A stretch of 64,000 nt of DNA from Undaria pinnatifida (Eukaryota > Sar > Phaeophyceae > Laminariales > Alariaceae): assembly GCA_012845835.1 (NCBI GenBank), contig JABAKD010000013.1, positions 8,719,128 to 8,783,127 on the forward strand, given 5' to 3'. A program made the translations under genes and the position numbers. Position 1 is the stretch's first letter; each line of letters starts with the position of its first letter. This document shows, piece by piece, positions 1-12,000 of the stretch. The notes under the pieces are model-generated. The model searched no databases. It saw nothing but the letters and a program-made list of their open reading frames with translations, and had not been told where the DNA came from.

Positions 1-226
1 AGAATTGAATTTAATTTGCATCTGATTGGTCGAAAATGAGTCACCAAGCAGGCATTCTCAGGATTTTCACGAAAAATTCATTCCAACAAAGAAGTAAAAA
101 CGGATTTTCTCGGCCATCGCTTGCCTCGGTCGTTGTCCACGGGTGTTCGTTGACCCTTTTGCGTTTTTTTGATTCTAGAACGCACTACGCCGTTCCTTGA
201 TAAGAAGCAGAGTTGATTTTTGTACA
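1..226. other. No recognisable feature
   Basis: AT-leaning DNA ahead of the fold-back element. Short reading frames on both strands have no recognisable motif. Confidence 0.4.
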
Positions 227-1716
227 GACGACAGAAAGCGGTATACCGCCACCATCCCGCGCCACCGTGCGGTACAGCAGAATACACCTAGGTTTTTGAC
301 GCCAGTCCGCGACGCTGATTGGTCAACTCAGCCTCGTACCGGTTTTAGACACCGTGTCCTTGCGGTACATCGTACCGCGGCTTCTCAGCTCGGCCGTCAC
401 CGTTTCCTGACGCGACCCATAACGCTTTCTGTCGCAAAATACACCATGCGGACCGACTCGGCCCCAGGCTCTTCACGGCCCATAGCCTTTCATTTTCCGA
501 CCGAATCTCAACCATGGGCACAAACGTCATGTAGCACCCATAGAACGACGCGCTTTCATATTATTTCATACTTCGGATTCCTTCAGAGATACCAGGTATG
601 GATATAACTATCCCCAACGAATCTCACTTTTTTGACACTCAACAACCCATCTTCCTCGTCTCGGCAAAACGCTTTTGAGGCGGAGCATGCATCCATACCT
701 CTTGTGCCTTCGGCCAAAACAAACCTACCCGACCATGCCTGTGTGGGTAGACTGCATGGCTACAAGACTGCATGTAGAAGGCTATGTACAAGACTACATG
801 CAATATACTCCCGATATTTTCAAGGTCCACATTTCAATAGTCGAAAGCCGTTGTTTCGTACATAACTAACCAGCAGCGTACGACCACACAGATGGCGCTA
901 CCACTCAAGAACCTCTTTTTTGTTAATAGGTTTCAGGGTATGGGGGGTGTATTGTAGGCTATTTTCCGGGCATCTCACGTGTGCCCAAGTTCTTGACTAC
1001 CAAGTTTAAGTGGTGGCGTCTTCTCCTTGCGTGATTTCAACATAATGCGGTGTACGAACTCGCAAGGCGGACGGCGGACGTCATCGGGTGTATGTGTGGG
1101 CCAACAAGGTCTTTTGCGTGTAGCGGGACCGTCACTCCCTCTTTTTCCCTTTGCCCCAGCCTTTTCCCCGCCATCCATACCCAACCCAATACTGGAGCCT
1201 GTCCTGTGACCGCGGACTTGATTATATGAGAACAACAACAACAACAACAACAACTATAATACGTGTACGTGGGGTGTGCGAGCTACGTATGGTGCGAGCT
1301 ATGTATGGTTGAGCAGCGGTTCGTGCTGTGTGCGGAAGAGGTGTTGCAATGATTGCTCTGAAGGGGTCCGAAATATGAAGGGATATGAAAGCACGTCGTT
1401 CTATGGATGCTACACGACGTTGTGCCCATGGTTGAGATTCGGTCGGAAAATGAAAGGCTATGGGCCGTGAAGAGCCTGGGGCCGAGTCGGTCCGCATGGT
1501 GTATTTTGCGACAGAAAGCGTTATGGGTCGCGTCAGGAAACGGTGACGGCCGAGCTGAGAAGCCGCGGTACGATGTACCGCAAGGACATGGTGTCAAAAA
1601 CCGGTGCGAGGCTGAGTTGACCAATCAGCGTCGCGGACTGGCGTCAAAAACCTAGGTGTATTCTGCTGTACCGCACGGTGGCGCGGAATGGTGGCGGTAT
1701 ACCGCTTTCTGCCGTC
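227..1716. mobile_element. Fold-back (long inverted repeat) element
   Basis: Two arms of about 360 bp, at roughly 227-590 and 1360-1716, are reverse complements with scattered mismatches, separated by about 770 bp. The outer ends read GACGACAGAAAGCGGTATAC on the left and the complement of that, with one or two changes, on the right. The apparent short reading frames in the two arms are mirror images, as expected of inverted DNA rather than of genes. No transposase is visible inside, so this looks like a non-autonomous fold-back or MITE-like element. I could not find a convincing target-site duplication. Confidence 0.7.
1188..1256 (-). repeat. Dispersed repeat copy, inverted, with (AAC)n
   Basis: In the spacer of the fold-back element, a stretch containing ACTGGAGCCTGTCCTGTGAC and an (AAC)n run is the reverse complement of the repeats at about 3640-3785 and 50930-51080. 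This copy is shorter and more diverged than the other two. Confidence 0.6.
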
Positions 1717-2231
1717 TGCCCTTAAATTTTCGTGTATTTTTCATGAAAAAAAAAAAAAACGAAGTACGATTTCTCGTGCTCTTCGTTAACTAGAAGAAAA
1801 AATATCAAGTCCAAGGCATCGGCAATGCCAATACATTTCAAGGAACTCCATGTATGATGCACCGCAGATATGACTACTGCAGATACGATGCACCGCGTGA
1901 AGCCTCGTTTATGTACTCGATTGGCGTGTACGTCGAAACGATCGACGAGAAGACGGCGCCCTGCTGATAATCCAAAGGGTACCTTACCTTTTGAAACAGC
2001 ATGCCAGGTTTATATCAAGACAAAGATCAAATATTAGAACAATATTGAATATAAGAACCAATTATAATAAAATTCAATAATGTACCTCAGCGGATACCCC
2101 CGGCCAATACCGGATTTTGTGTGTACATGTCCCGCCAATTTATGTCCCGTTTATGTACCTAAGCGCAAGTGTGCGTCGGTACCTTGCCGGTGGTATATAC
2201 CGCCGGTACTTATATATAACTTATATATGTA
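1717..2231. other. No recognisable feature
   Basis: About 500 bp with an A-homopolymer near 1745-1758 and no coding or repeat structure that I can support. Confidence 0.4.
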
Positions 2232-2585
2232 TTCATGTGTGTGCCGGTACCGGTACCGGTACCGGTACAGACTTTCGTAGCGGTACCGGACGCTTCGGTA
2301 AGTTCGGTAAGACGTCAATACCGGTACCGGAAACTTTGGTAAGTTTAGTACGACATCAATACCGGCACCGGAACTTCGGTAAGTTCGGTACGACATCAAT
2401 ACCGGTACCGAGAACTTCCGTAAGTTCGGTACGACATCAATACCGGTACTGGAAACTTCGGTAAGTTCGGTACACCTCCAATACCGGTACCAGACAGTTC
2501 GGTAAGTTCGGTACGACGTCAATACCGGTACCGGGCACTTTGGTAAGTTCGGTACGACATCCATACCGGCACCGAGAATACCGGT
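2232..2585. repeat. GGTACC-rich minisatellite
   Basis: The array starts with a pure run of CCGGTA units near 2244-2269. It continues as about six imperfect copies of a unit of roughly 45-48 bp built around CTTCGGTAAGTTCGGTACGA followed by CATCAATACCGGTACCGG. The repetition keeps both strands open in several frames, so the associated reading frames are artefacts. Confidence 0.8.
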
Positions 2586-2611
2586 GCCGTATCGAACACA
2601 TCCTTGAAATA

Positions 2612-2870
2612 ATCAGGGCTTTTCACGGGTCGGGTTGGGTCGGGTCAGTGACCCGACCCAACCCGACCCGCGAGATTTTGAAAACCTCCTGACCCGACCC
2701 GACCCGACCCGACCCGTGAGGTTTGGAAATCCTTCTGACCCGACCCGACCCGACCCGCCACGATTCGGGTGACCCGCGAGATGCGGGTTTCATGCGGGTC
2801 AAGTCGACTTGACCCGTGACATTTCTCACGGGTCAAAGTCAAAAAGTCACGGGTCAAAGCATGTATACCT
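2612..2870. repeat. GACCC minisatellite, first locus
   Basis: Runs of the pentamer GACCC (CCCGA) are interspersed with GCGAGATTTTGAAAACCTC spacers. The left edge is a near-palindrome, GGGTCGGGTTGGGTCGGGTC followed by its complement. The same repeat recurs at 5390-5750. Confidence 0.8.
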
Positions 2871-3085
2871 CGGTCGGTTGGTTGGTCCTTGGTCCCTCGT
2901 ACTTTTCTCAGTATGTCGTGTTCTCTGTTTTTTTTACCGACAATGTTCGCAGCTGATGATTGTGTCATGTGGTGTGCGCGCGAAAAATGGGAAAGAAACC
3001 GCAACCCACATGCATAGGCATGCCCGTACCGCTAGACCACCGGGTCGACCCGACGAGCGACCCGACGAGCGAGCTAGATATAAGT

Positions 3086-3640
3086 GCAGTCTCCAGCCCC
3101 GGCAAGCAGCCTAGCTGAGCCGCCTCCGGCAGCAAGCCCACAACTGGGGCGGTGGATCTGTCAGCAGGGGCTGCGATCCGCGAGGATGCGTTGTCTGCTG
3201 CTGGTGCTTGCTGCTAGGCTGCTGCTGTGCTGCTGCTGCTGCTGCTGCTGCTGCTTCGACGACAACTGCTCTTCTTGCTTTTTTACGTTTGGTCACATTT
3301 CGTACTGGTATTAATTATCGAGCTAGCTACTACTACTGCGGTATCTATCTTCTATCTGTGCAGTCTCCAGCCCCGGCAAGCAGCCTAGCTGAACCGCCTC
3401 CGGTAGCAAGCCCACAACCGGGGTGGTGGGTCTGTCAGCAGGGGCTGAGATCCGCGAGAATCCGGGGTCTGCTGCTGGTGTTTGCTGCTGCCACAGTGCT
3501 GCTGTTGCTGCTTCGACGACGAGTGCCCTTCCTTGCCTATTTACGTTTGGTCACATTTCGTACTGGTATGACTGTAACATTACTACTGTTACGGCTTCAG
3601 CCGGTATGGATTCGCGTCACAATGCTGTATGCCTTGGTTG
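3086..3640. repeat. Tandem duplication of about 272 bp with CTG run
   Basis: The segment beginning CAGTCTCCAGCCCCGGCAAG occurs at about 3088 and again at about 3360. Each copy is followed by a CTG/CTT-rich part and by TTTACGTTTGGTCACATTTC. A near-perfect CTG run lies at about 3229-3256 in the first copy only. Reading frames through this region are driven by the repeat. Confidence 0.75.
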
Positions 3641-3790
3641 TTGTTGTTGTTCTCACATTAACTCGCATAATCAAGTCCGTGGTCACAGGACAGGCTCCAG
3701 TCACTCTGGAGCTGAGGAATACCCTAGCAGCTAGGGAAAAAAACGAACAAACCAAAGGTGGTACACGCATATATCACAGCTGACGCAATT
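3640..3790 (+). repeat. Dispersed repeat copy with (GTT)n
   Basis: A (GTT)n run is followed by CTCACATTAACTCGCATAAT, the segment GTCACAGGACAGGCTCCAGT, and ACGCATATATCACAGCTGAC near the end. The copy at 50930-51080 matches through the whole length. Confidence 0.75.
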
Positions 3791-4477
3791 CATGCCTCCA
3801 CCAGAAACATATAAAAGTGAAATCGGGAGTCAGTCTACGATGTGCCAGGTCTATACCGGTGCATACGTCTCATTACTCGCGCCTGGAAAAACCGACTATA
3901 CCGCTTGCCACCCAAGAAAGACTACCACGTATATATTACACGTAGTATTTATCACTACGCATACGCACGATAGACGCAAGTCAATTGGAAGAAAGAAACA
4001 AAGAACAAACAAGACGTCCCTGAAATGTTTTATATAAAATATGTATATGCTCGTATTTATATTATAAAAATTAAAATACACTCCAGCTGTGAGATCGAAT
4101 ATTTTGTCGAAACTCATCTTTGCAAGCTGTGTGTGATACTCCGATCGCGCGTATTACGGGTTGTGTGTCCTCATTAAGGATATAGGACGGCGACTCCCCT
4201 TGCAACTACAGTGTAGCTATCAGGGTCAACAGGGTGATGTTAGGCAGTCTGTGCGCGGAAACTATAAAACCCGTTTCTGAGGGGGACAAAATCTGACAGC
4301 TGTGGAAGGAAATATATACGTATGTTTGTTTTTTAACAGAACAATATGACCCCTCCCATTATGAAAAAACTCACCCACATAGTATATAACAAGTACCAAC
4401 AACGCAGCTTGCAAAGATGACTATTGACCCGAAATTCGTTGAACTCAAGGCTGACGTCCTTGAAATATTTTGATAAA
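3791..4477. other. No recognisable feature
   Basis: AT-rich DNA with many stops in all frames. A short GCAGCTTGCAAAGATGA segment near 4405 resembles similar short segments near 7755 and 51145, suggesting a fragment of a dispersed repeat. Confidence 0.4.
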
Positions 4478-4478
4478 A

Positions 4479-4620
4479 TAAGAAGAGAAAGGAAAGGAAA
4501 GAAAAGAGAAGAAAGCGAAAAAAGAAAACGAAAAAGAAAAGGAAGGAAAGAAAAGACAAGAAAAGCAAGAAAAGGCAAGACAAAAAGAGGAAGCAAGGAA
4601 AGGAAAAGAGAAAAAAAATG
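4479..4620. repeat. Polypurine tract of about 140 nt
   Basis: The plus strand is almost entirely A and G, with GAAAGGAAAG-type units and only a handful of C residues. It is low-complexity sequence. The Lys/Arg-rich or Phe/Leu-rich reading frames across it are compositional artefacts. Confidence 0.8.
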
Positions 4621-4779
4621 TCAAACTAGCAGACCCTAGGAACTGACTAAAGACGGCATTGGGCTCATAGAGGGTATCAAGTGCATCATCAAATGGCACT
4701 GGGGAGAGAACGCCACATGGCAAAAAAGTTAGGGCAGTCTTACGCTATCTTGTGACGGCCATTGCAAGGCCCACAAATT

Positions 4780-5225
4780 TCAAGACGATGATGGCCAAAC
4801 CCAGACTTCAGCCTCTTGGGCATGACGTCCCCCCTTTCCCTCCTCCCCCTTCCACCCCCCCCCCCTCCCCCCCGGCCGCTTAGAGATGCCGACGGTGGAT
4901 GGCGCTGCCGCAGCTTTTGCGCGTCGCTCTGCAGCTTTGCGCCTCTTCGTTTCATGCCAATTCCGCATGAAAAACTCGTCTCCCTCCTCTACTCGTCGAA
5001 ACCATCTGCCAGCCTTCTGAACAGCCTTTCGCCACCCTTCGAATTTCATTCCAAAGACCGACATATCCTTCAGATGAGCCATCCAGTCCTCCTCTTGCCC
5101 CCCTGAGTAGCCCTTACCCCCAACAGGCTCGCCAAACATCACTCTCTATGGAAGACGCTCCTCCCCCATACGTGCTACGAATCCCGCAAACAATATCCTG
5201 CCTTGGTACGAGTAGCTAGGGGTGC
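4780..5225 (-). pseudogene. 3' remnant of a LINE (non-LTR) reverse transcriptase ORF
   Basis: The minus strand encodes a peptide with the typical closing motifs of LINE ORF2 proteins: a GFVARMGEERLP segment, then RVMFGEP, a GGQEEDW box and a long basic helix (KAVQKAGRWFRRVEEGDEF). In-frame stop TAG follows ERLP at about 5147-5149, so the piece is not functional. Nothing upstream of about 5225 on this strand looks like the fingers or palm domains, so only the C-terminal end is left, as expected of a 5'-truncated insertion. The assignment rests on remembered family motifs, not on an alignment. Confidence 0.6.
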
Positions 5226-5389
5226 TGCCTGGTGATTGTTCTGCACGCTGTGATGACATATGATCGGAGCATCGGCACGAGAGAGGCAGGAAGTGGAAAT
5301 ATTTATGTTTTATTTACGGATCCGCGGGGCACCAGCACGGCAGTGGCCCTCAGCTGTAACAAGTTTGAAAATGGCGGATCCGCGGGCCA

Positions 5390-5750
5390 GATCCGCGGGT
5401 TTGACCCGCGGGTCAACCGAAAACAACTCGCGGGTCATGATGGCTTGACCCGCGAGTGACCTGTATCTCGCGGGTAATGACCCGACCCGACCCGCGAGAT
5501 TTTGAAAACCTCTTGACCCAACCCGACCCGACCCGCGAGATTTTGAAACCTCTCGACTCGACCCGACCCGACCCGCGATAATTTTGAAGCCTATTGACCC
5601 GACCCGACCCGCGAGATTTTGAAACCTCTCGACCCGACCCGACCCGACCCGTGAGGTTTTAAAATGTTTTGACCCGAACCGACCCGACCCGTAAGATTTT
5701 GAAACCCCCTTGACCCGACCCGCGGGTCGGGTCGTGACCCGTGAAACCCC
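5390..5750. repeat. GACCC minisatellite, second locus
   Basis: About nine to ten imperfect units of roughly 35 bp carry (GACCC)2-4 followed by a GCGAGATTTTGAAACCTC-like spacer. The unit is the same as at 2612-2870, so the two loci share an origin. Confidence 0.8.
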
Positions 5751-5763
5751 CTGGAAATAATGT

Positions 5764-5812
5764 GTCCTTGCGCCACTCCTCTACGCACTTCCCGGAGGGG
5801 AACCTTGTAAAC
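5764..5812 (+). repeat. Short dispersed repeat ending GGGGAACCTTGTA
   Basis: TTGCGCCACTCC, then GCACTTCCCGGAGGGGAACC and TTGTA. Related copies lie at about 6843-6885 and 22957-22998. Confidence 0.5.
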
Positions 5813-5879
5813 ATAATTACCATTATCTAGGTCCGACCACTTGCGTTTTGTGGACTTTTGGGCTGTACAGACTTCCAAA

Positions 5880-8090
5880 GCTGCAGCTGCTGCTGGACCC
5901 TTCGAACAGCTCCCGCAGCTGCTGGGCCATTCGAACGGCTGTCCCAGAACGTCAAAACGTCAGCTATGTTTTGTAATTTCAATGCTGGTGGTGGTGATCA
6001 AGGCTGCAAATGTTCCATCAGCTGCTGCTGCCGTTCGTTTTCCCCCCCCTATCCGCTGCTGCTCACGGCGTCAGCAGATTCCGTGTCGTACTTGGTGCTG
6101 AATTTTTACCGCTATACCACAGCGCTGTCGCCAAAGCTTCCAGCGCTACCGCCAGCACCCCCGCGTTGCCGCGGCAGCCGCTGCTGCTGCTGCCGCTGCT
6201 GCTGCTACAGCTGCTGGTACAGCTGTTGGTGTCTATACTGCATAACTTTTCAAAGGTAAAAAATCGGCTGTCTGTGGTCATAACCTCGCCTAGCCTATCT
6301 TCCTTGCTACATACTCGTTCCATGGCGGAGTGCATATGCGTGGGGGGCATGGGAGGGAGGGAGCTGGCTGTGATAATGGCACAATTAAAAAAATAGTGCT
6401 ATCTGTGACTGGGCACCTTAGGGGAAGGCGCTGAAGTGCTGGCTGCGGAGGTCGCCGTTGCTGCAGCACCGTGTTGCGCGAACTCGCATCGTTTGTTTCG
6501 GATCGCCCCACACAGCTGCAGCTTCGAGTATTTATTAACACCAAGACAGCAGTCAAATCGCACATACATCAAAAAGTACCCGCAAATTGTTGCACATGGC
6601 CGGTCACCCATCGACCAGTCAGTTTATTTCCAACAAGATCTGGAAATACCTGGTGGGCTACAACAGCATCAGATCACCATATTTTATTTGGGCTGTTCTT
6701 ACAGCAGTAGTATCACAAATACGTACCTTCCTTATTTCCGATATTACACCCGGATCAATGACATTGCAGTATAGCTGCATGCTCTATCTGCCGTAAGGAT
6801 GCGGGCGAACGCACGGGGGTGCAAAATGCACAAAAAACATCCGCCTCTTGCGTCACCCTGCCTCCGAAGGGGAACCTTGTAGGCTGTACAACAGCCTCTC
6901 GAGGTTAGCAGGTTAGTGCAAGGTGCAAGGTGCAAGCCGAATTGCGAATTGCGAATTGCATAGAGTGCAAATATGGGTACCTAGGATGACGTTTTAGGCT
7001 GAGGGCTAACGAGAGAGCAGAACGCGGCTGACCAGAGCGAAGCGGCGAAACTTAGCCTACTCTGAAAATAGTATAGTAAAGGAACCCTTCACCTCTACGC
7101 GCCCTTACAAGTTGAAAAAACTTGAAAGGGCTGGGCGTGCTCTACAAAGTTTTTCCATCACGGCACGGTGACACAACGGCCGACGAGTCCCAACTCCGCG
7201 AGCGGGGGGCATGAAAAGCCTCTCCCGGGGACGGCTCGCGCTCTCCCCTGGAAGCTGGAGAATCGTAAGAAAGTGCAAATCCCACCCAGCTCCTGCCGTA
7301 CTGCTGTGTGCTGCCGTTGTGGATTGGTCGGTACGTACTGCTCCACTGCTGTTGTACTGCTGTGGTAGTGCCGCCGCTGCTGCTGCTGCTGCTGCTGCTA
7401 CAGCTGCTGCTCCTGCTGCTGCTCCTGCTGCTGCTCCTGATGCTGACTACTGCGTTTGTTTCTTAAAATAAAAAATCGACTTTCTGTGGTCATGACCTCG
7501 CCTAGCCTGTGCCAGTGCTGTGTGTGCTCCTCCTCCTCCTGCCGGATGGCCGCTGCTGTAGACAGTACTGTAGACACTACAGCTGCTGTGCCGCAATTCC
7601 TTGCTGGGCTATCGCCCGCCTCTGCGCCCGCCGCCGCCGCTGCTGCTGCTACTGCTGTGTGTTGCTGCTGCTGGTGCTGCTCTCACTCTCTTCTGCGCAT
7701 GTTCCAAAACTTTTCCGCCTTTTCTTGTGTTGTTTTTATAACCATGTACCACGCAGCTTGCAAAGTTGAGTTTCAACCATTCAATCGGTCGTACTCAGAG
7801 CTGATGTTTTACACATTCATTTATAGAATCATGTTTTTTTGTGAAGTGTAGCTGCTGTGCTGCTGCTGCCGCCGCTGTTCGTGTCTCCGGTGAGTACGTT
7901 TCGAATAATGAAAAATCAGCTGTCTGCGGTCTTGAGCTCGCGGAGCCAGTGTGTGTGCCCCCTCCCCCTTGCCAGACGACTGCTACTGTAGACACTACTG
8001 CTGCTGTGCCGCACTTCCTCGATGGGCCATCGGCCACCTCTACCCCCGCCGCTGCTGCTGCTAAAAGAAATGAATGGTCTGCCTTCCGGC
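5880..8090. repeat. CTG/CAG-rich low-complexity region
   Basis: Several CTG or CAG runs are embedded in this stretch, for example 6178-6222, a near-pure run at 7376-7399 followed by three TCCTGCTGC-type units, and 7846-7870. They generate long Ala-, Leu- or Cys-rich frames on both strands with no domain. I see no exon with believable splice sites, and no gene is called here. Confidence 0.6.
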
Positions 8091-9030
8091 GTAGGTTTGC
8101 ATTTTTCGTTTTTCGCGTACCTTGGTGCCATGGACTTAGTCTGATTGCTCTAATGAACGTTGTGTTTCTTTCCTGCAGTTGCGATAGGATTTTTCCACTT
8201 GATAAACATACGGAATTCGTCTCCCATTCTTCAGCGCTCGCGGCGCATGCCATGCCGTCCGAATCCTTCTCCGGATTCAGCCAAGGTCTGGCTACTACCT
8301 TTGCCAATTGAGCTTTCCTTATATATTACGTTTCAGCCACGGTTTATTTATTTTTTCAACCGCTGTTTTCTTTCTATTTCTTTCCCGTCTATTTCTCGCC
8401 TATCCACAACCTCCTTATTATTTGGGTTTGTTTCGTATTTCCAATTCCTCTATGCAGTGCACCGACACCTACCTTCACAAACGCTGCGCGCAAAACCACT
8501 CCCGACAAAACCCACCATTTTTAATGACATATGTTTCAAATACATGTAGCACCTCAACCTCTTGGTACCATCCATTACCTTCCCCTTCTCTCAGTCACAT
8601 CCTTTTTGCGCAACTGTTTCGGAGGGCGGGGCCGCCGATAGGCGGCCCCGCCCAATCCTTGTATCATATATCATTACCTCCAATATAATCCCCTACATAT
8701 GTTGTACATCCCACCTTGCTTCTTCTTCTTGAACGCCTTGGCTCGGCCGTCTTTACCGCCAGCGAATCTTTCGAGCGTAAGAGCCTGTGGTAAGTCTCTT
8801 CGACCCATGGCTGTGGTTCTCCAAGCTCCTTTGCGGCAAGGTGATGTTGGTGGTCGTATGGTGTTATGCTCAATAGCATTCGAGGAGTTCTAATGTTGCG
8901 TTGGCCATGACCAAACGGGATTCAATCAGCGAGCTGTTGAGCAGGAGAGCAGGAGGCAGAACATTGAGCAGTGCGGCGCCGTGCGGTTACACAGCTTGCA
9001 CGACATAGGTTGCCCGCCACGGCATCCGCA
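8091..9030. other. 5' flank of the ARFRP1-type gene
   Basis: Between the CTG-rich region and the GTPase start codon I see a strong hairpin at 8624-8653 but no TATA box I would defend. A minus-strand open frame at 8664-8879 has no recognisable domain and no clear start, so it is not called. Confidence 0.35.
8624..8653. repeat. Perfect GC-rich inverted repeat (hairpin)
   Basis: Two 13-bp arms, GGGCGGGGCCGCC and its exact complement, flank a 4-nt GATA loop. It lies about 380 bp upstream of the GTPase start codon. It could form a very stable hairpin or a paired GC-box site; its function is unknown. Confidence 0.75.
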
Positions 9031-12000
9031 ATGGTGAGTAAGGAAGCCAGAGAGGTTTTCGCGTAACTGGTTGTGTGTTGGATAAATGGTTGCCGAGACG
9101 AGAGTACGAAGAGTTGGCACACATTTCTTCTGCTGCTTACGTGCTTGCGTTCTACCGCACTTCTCGTCTTGATGCTTGTGATGCTGCTGTGCTGGCCAGT
9201 TCTCTCTCATTGCCGGGCTGATTCGGTATCTCTTCTCCAAGACTGAAATCAATGTGCTTATTTTGGGGCTGGACTACGCGGGAAAAACTGTGAGCCCTGT
9301 CTTTCGGATTCGCTTGTTCGCTTGTTCGCTTGACGATATTTCTTGTTGTCGGTCTTCGGCGTTTGTCCTGGTGTACCTGTTTTTCACGTATTGTACACAT
9401 TTCGGTTTGCATCTTGGGGCAGTGCTGCACGACCGATGGCCGAGGAGAGGAAACATATGCCAGGGTACCAGGCAACTGGTACTCATTTTGTAGGTACCAA
9501 GCTCTAAGTGCACATTCATCACTGCAGCAGCTGTTGTGTGTTTGCTCGCATACCATACAGCGAGGTGGACTTGTATACACGAATGTTCTCATTCAGCTTA
9601 TGATACTATACTTGTCGGTCTTCGGCGTTTGTCCTGGTGTACCTGTTTTTTACGTTTTGTACACATACCGGTATGCATCTTGGGGCAGTGCTGCACGACC
9701 GATGTCCGAGGAGAGGAAACATATGCCAGGGTACCAGGCAACTGGTACTCATTTTGTAGGTACCAAGCTCTAAGTGCACATTCATCACTGCTGCAGCTGT
9801 TGTGTGTTTGCTCGCATACCATACAGCGAGGTGGACTTGTATACACGAATGTTCTCATTCAGCTTATGATACTATACCTGGTACTTTGAAGCCTTGGTAC
9901 ATTTCTTGCGTCGATTGACGTGCTACATACGTACTCGTGGCGTACCTTGGTGGGCAACAGCGATGGGTGTCAAAACATAATCTCCTATTAATAGTAAAAA
10001 AAAATGGTCGGTACCGGTCTTTTGGGCGGACTCAGAGGGGGCGGTATTGCAATACGGCGTTAGTTTTTTGGCGGTAGGCGGTATTTTGGTTTTTGGCGGT
10101 AAGCGGTAATTACAATTATGGCGGTATTTTTTCGGTGGTAATGCAACACGGCGGTAATTGTTTTGGCGGTAGTATGGAGCCTGGCCTCTCACGGATCCTG
10201 GTGTCGAAGTGGAGAGGGTGGTCGCGGAGGTCTTGCACTCGTCTCGTAGCTGGCGTCGGAGCGGAGAGGGCGTCGCGGAGCTGAAGTTGAAGCGGAGAGG
10301 GCGTCGCGGTGCTGAGGTCCCTTGACGATCGCCTTCACAGTGGGCGCACGCTGAAACCTTTCTTTCTTAGATGTAGCAAGGAGATGGTAAAGCTAGAGTG
10401 ACGGTGAGCTTATGCCCTCTCGTCGTGCGGCGCGATTATCTATCGGTGGCTGGCCTTCCGGGGACGGGTCAACGCCGTCTATGACGGGTGACACCGCTCG
10501 CGACCCGGGATCGTGTATTACCTGACCGGTGACGTGTCCTCTCGCCCATGCGTGTACGAGATCTACGATAGGTATCTACGACCCTGTCTTCCACATCACC
10601 CCCCTCTGTATTCGCTGCAAGCCCATCTTAGCTAGGGATGGTATTGCAGCGGTCATCGGGAGGATGACAAAGCTAGGAAACGAGGTGTCGATTTATCGGA
10701 TCGAGACACAGCAGCTGTTATATGCGTGCATCCAGTCCTTATAACTGACGTGTTTAGTAAACACGGGTGTGAAACACCGGCCCAGAGGAAACCGTGAAAC
10801 CTGAGCGAAGAAGGCATTCCCGATTTTTTCGTCGAATATTTTCCGTGTTCGCTGTTGTGGTGGTGTGAGCTCGGGGGTGCTACAACAGACGTTGTACGTG
10901 CTGTGGGAAGTGCTTCTACAGCAGAGGTGGTACGTGCTGTTAGAGGGGCTGGGTGAGATTGGTCATGCAGAGAGGTACGGCTGCTGTCATAGCTACTCGA
11001 CAGTTGTTGGATAGGCGTGGCGGGTGTTGGAGGATTCTGCACACGTCGTCGAATATTTTCCGTGTTCGCTGTTGTGATGGTGTGACTCGGGGTGCTACAA
11101 CAGACGTTGTACGTGCTGTGGGAAGTGCTTCTACAGCAGAGGTGGTACGTGCTGTCAGAGGGGCTGGGTGAGATTGGTCAGGCGGAGAGGTACGGCTGCT
11201 GTCAGAGCTACTCGATAGTTGTTGGATAGGCGTGGCGGGTGTTGGAGGATTTTGCACGCGTTCAAAAACAGCATCGAGATTCTGCTGCGGCGACGGCACT
11301 CCTCTCACCTCTGCGATCTGCTTATCGGAAGGCCCACTCACGGTTTTCCTGCTGCCAGGCAGCACCAGCTCCAAGACCCACGCTGGCGGCGTGGTGCCGT
11401 CGAGCATACACTTTCGTAGATAGGCCGCCGTCTCGACGCGGACCGGGTCGTTGGCTGGGAGGGTGCTCGGTGCGGCGAGGATATCCTCCGCCAGGCTCGA
11501 GCACTCCCCAACGGCTCCTGCAGATGGTGCAGGCGTCGTGGTGGCGGCGATGTCTGCTGCTGTGCCAAGCGCTCCCGCATCACTTGCAGCTTGTTGCTCC
11601 TCGTCATGTATTCGTACTCTTGGATTCGAATCCCACGGTGGTCACCACTATGGAGCCTGGCCTCTCACGGATCCTGGCGTCGAAGTGGAGAGGGCGGTCC
11701 CGGAGGTCTTGTACTCGTCTCGTAGCTGGCGTCGGAGCAGAGAGGGCGTCGCGGAGCTGAAGTTGAAGCGGAGAGGGCGTCGCGGAGCTGAAGTTGAAGC
11801 GGAGAGGGCGTCGCGGTGCTGAGGTCCCTTGACGATCGCCTTCACAGCGGGCGAACGCTGAAACCTTTTTTTCTTAGATGTGGCAAGGAGATGGTAAAGC
11901 TAGAGTGACGATGAGCTTATGCCCTCTCGTCATGCGGCGCGATTATCTATCGGTGGCTGACCTTCCGGGGACGGGTCAACGCCGTCTATGACGGGTGACA

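Noticed and set aside
2151-3004. Open frames of 100-137 codons over the minisatellites (Gly/Arg/Val-rich on the minus strand)
   Set aside because: They follow the repeat period, exist in several frames at once and have no start context or domain.
4333-4723. Phe/Leu-rich minus-strand frames that look like membrane proteins
   Set aside because: They are the complement of a polypurine tract; composition alone explains the hydrophobicity.
7211-7471. Ala-rich frame over the CTG run
   Set aside because: Trinucleotide repeat artefact; other frames of the same run are equally open.
8664-8879. Minus-strand frame of 71 codons upstream of the GTPase gene
   Set aside because: No recognisable domain. 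A splice-acceptor-like CAG inside it gives an alternative basic peptide, and neither reading is convincing.
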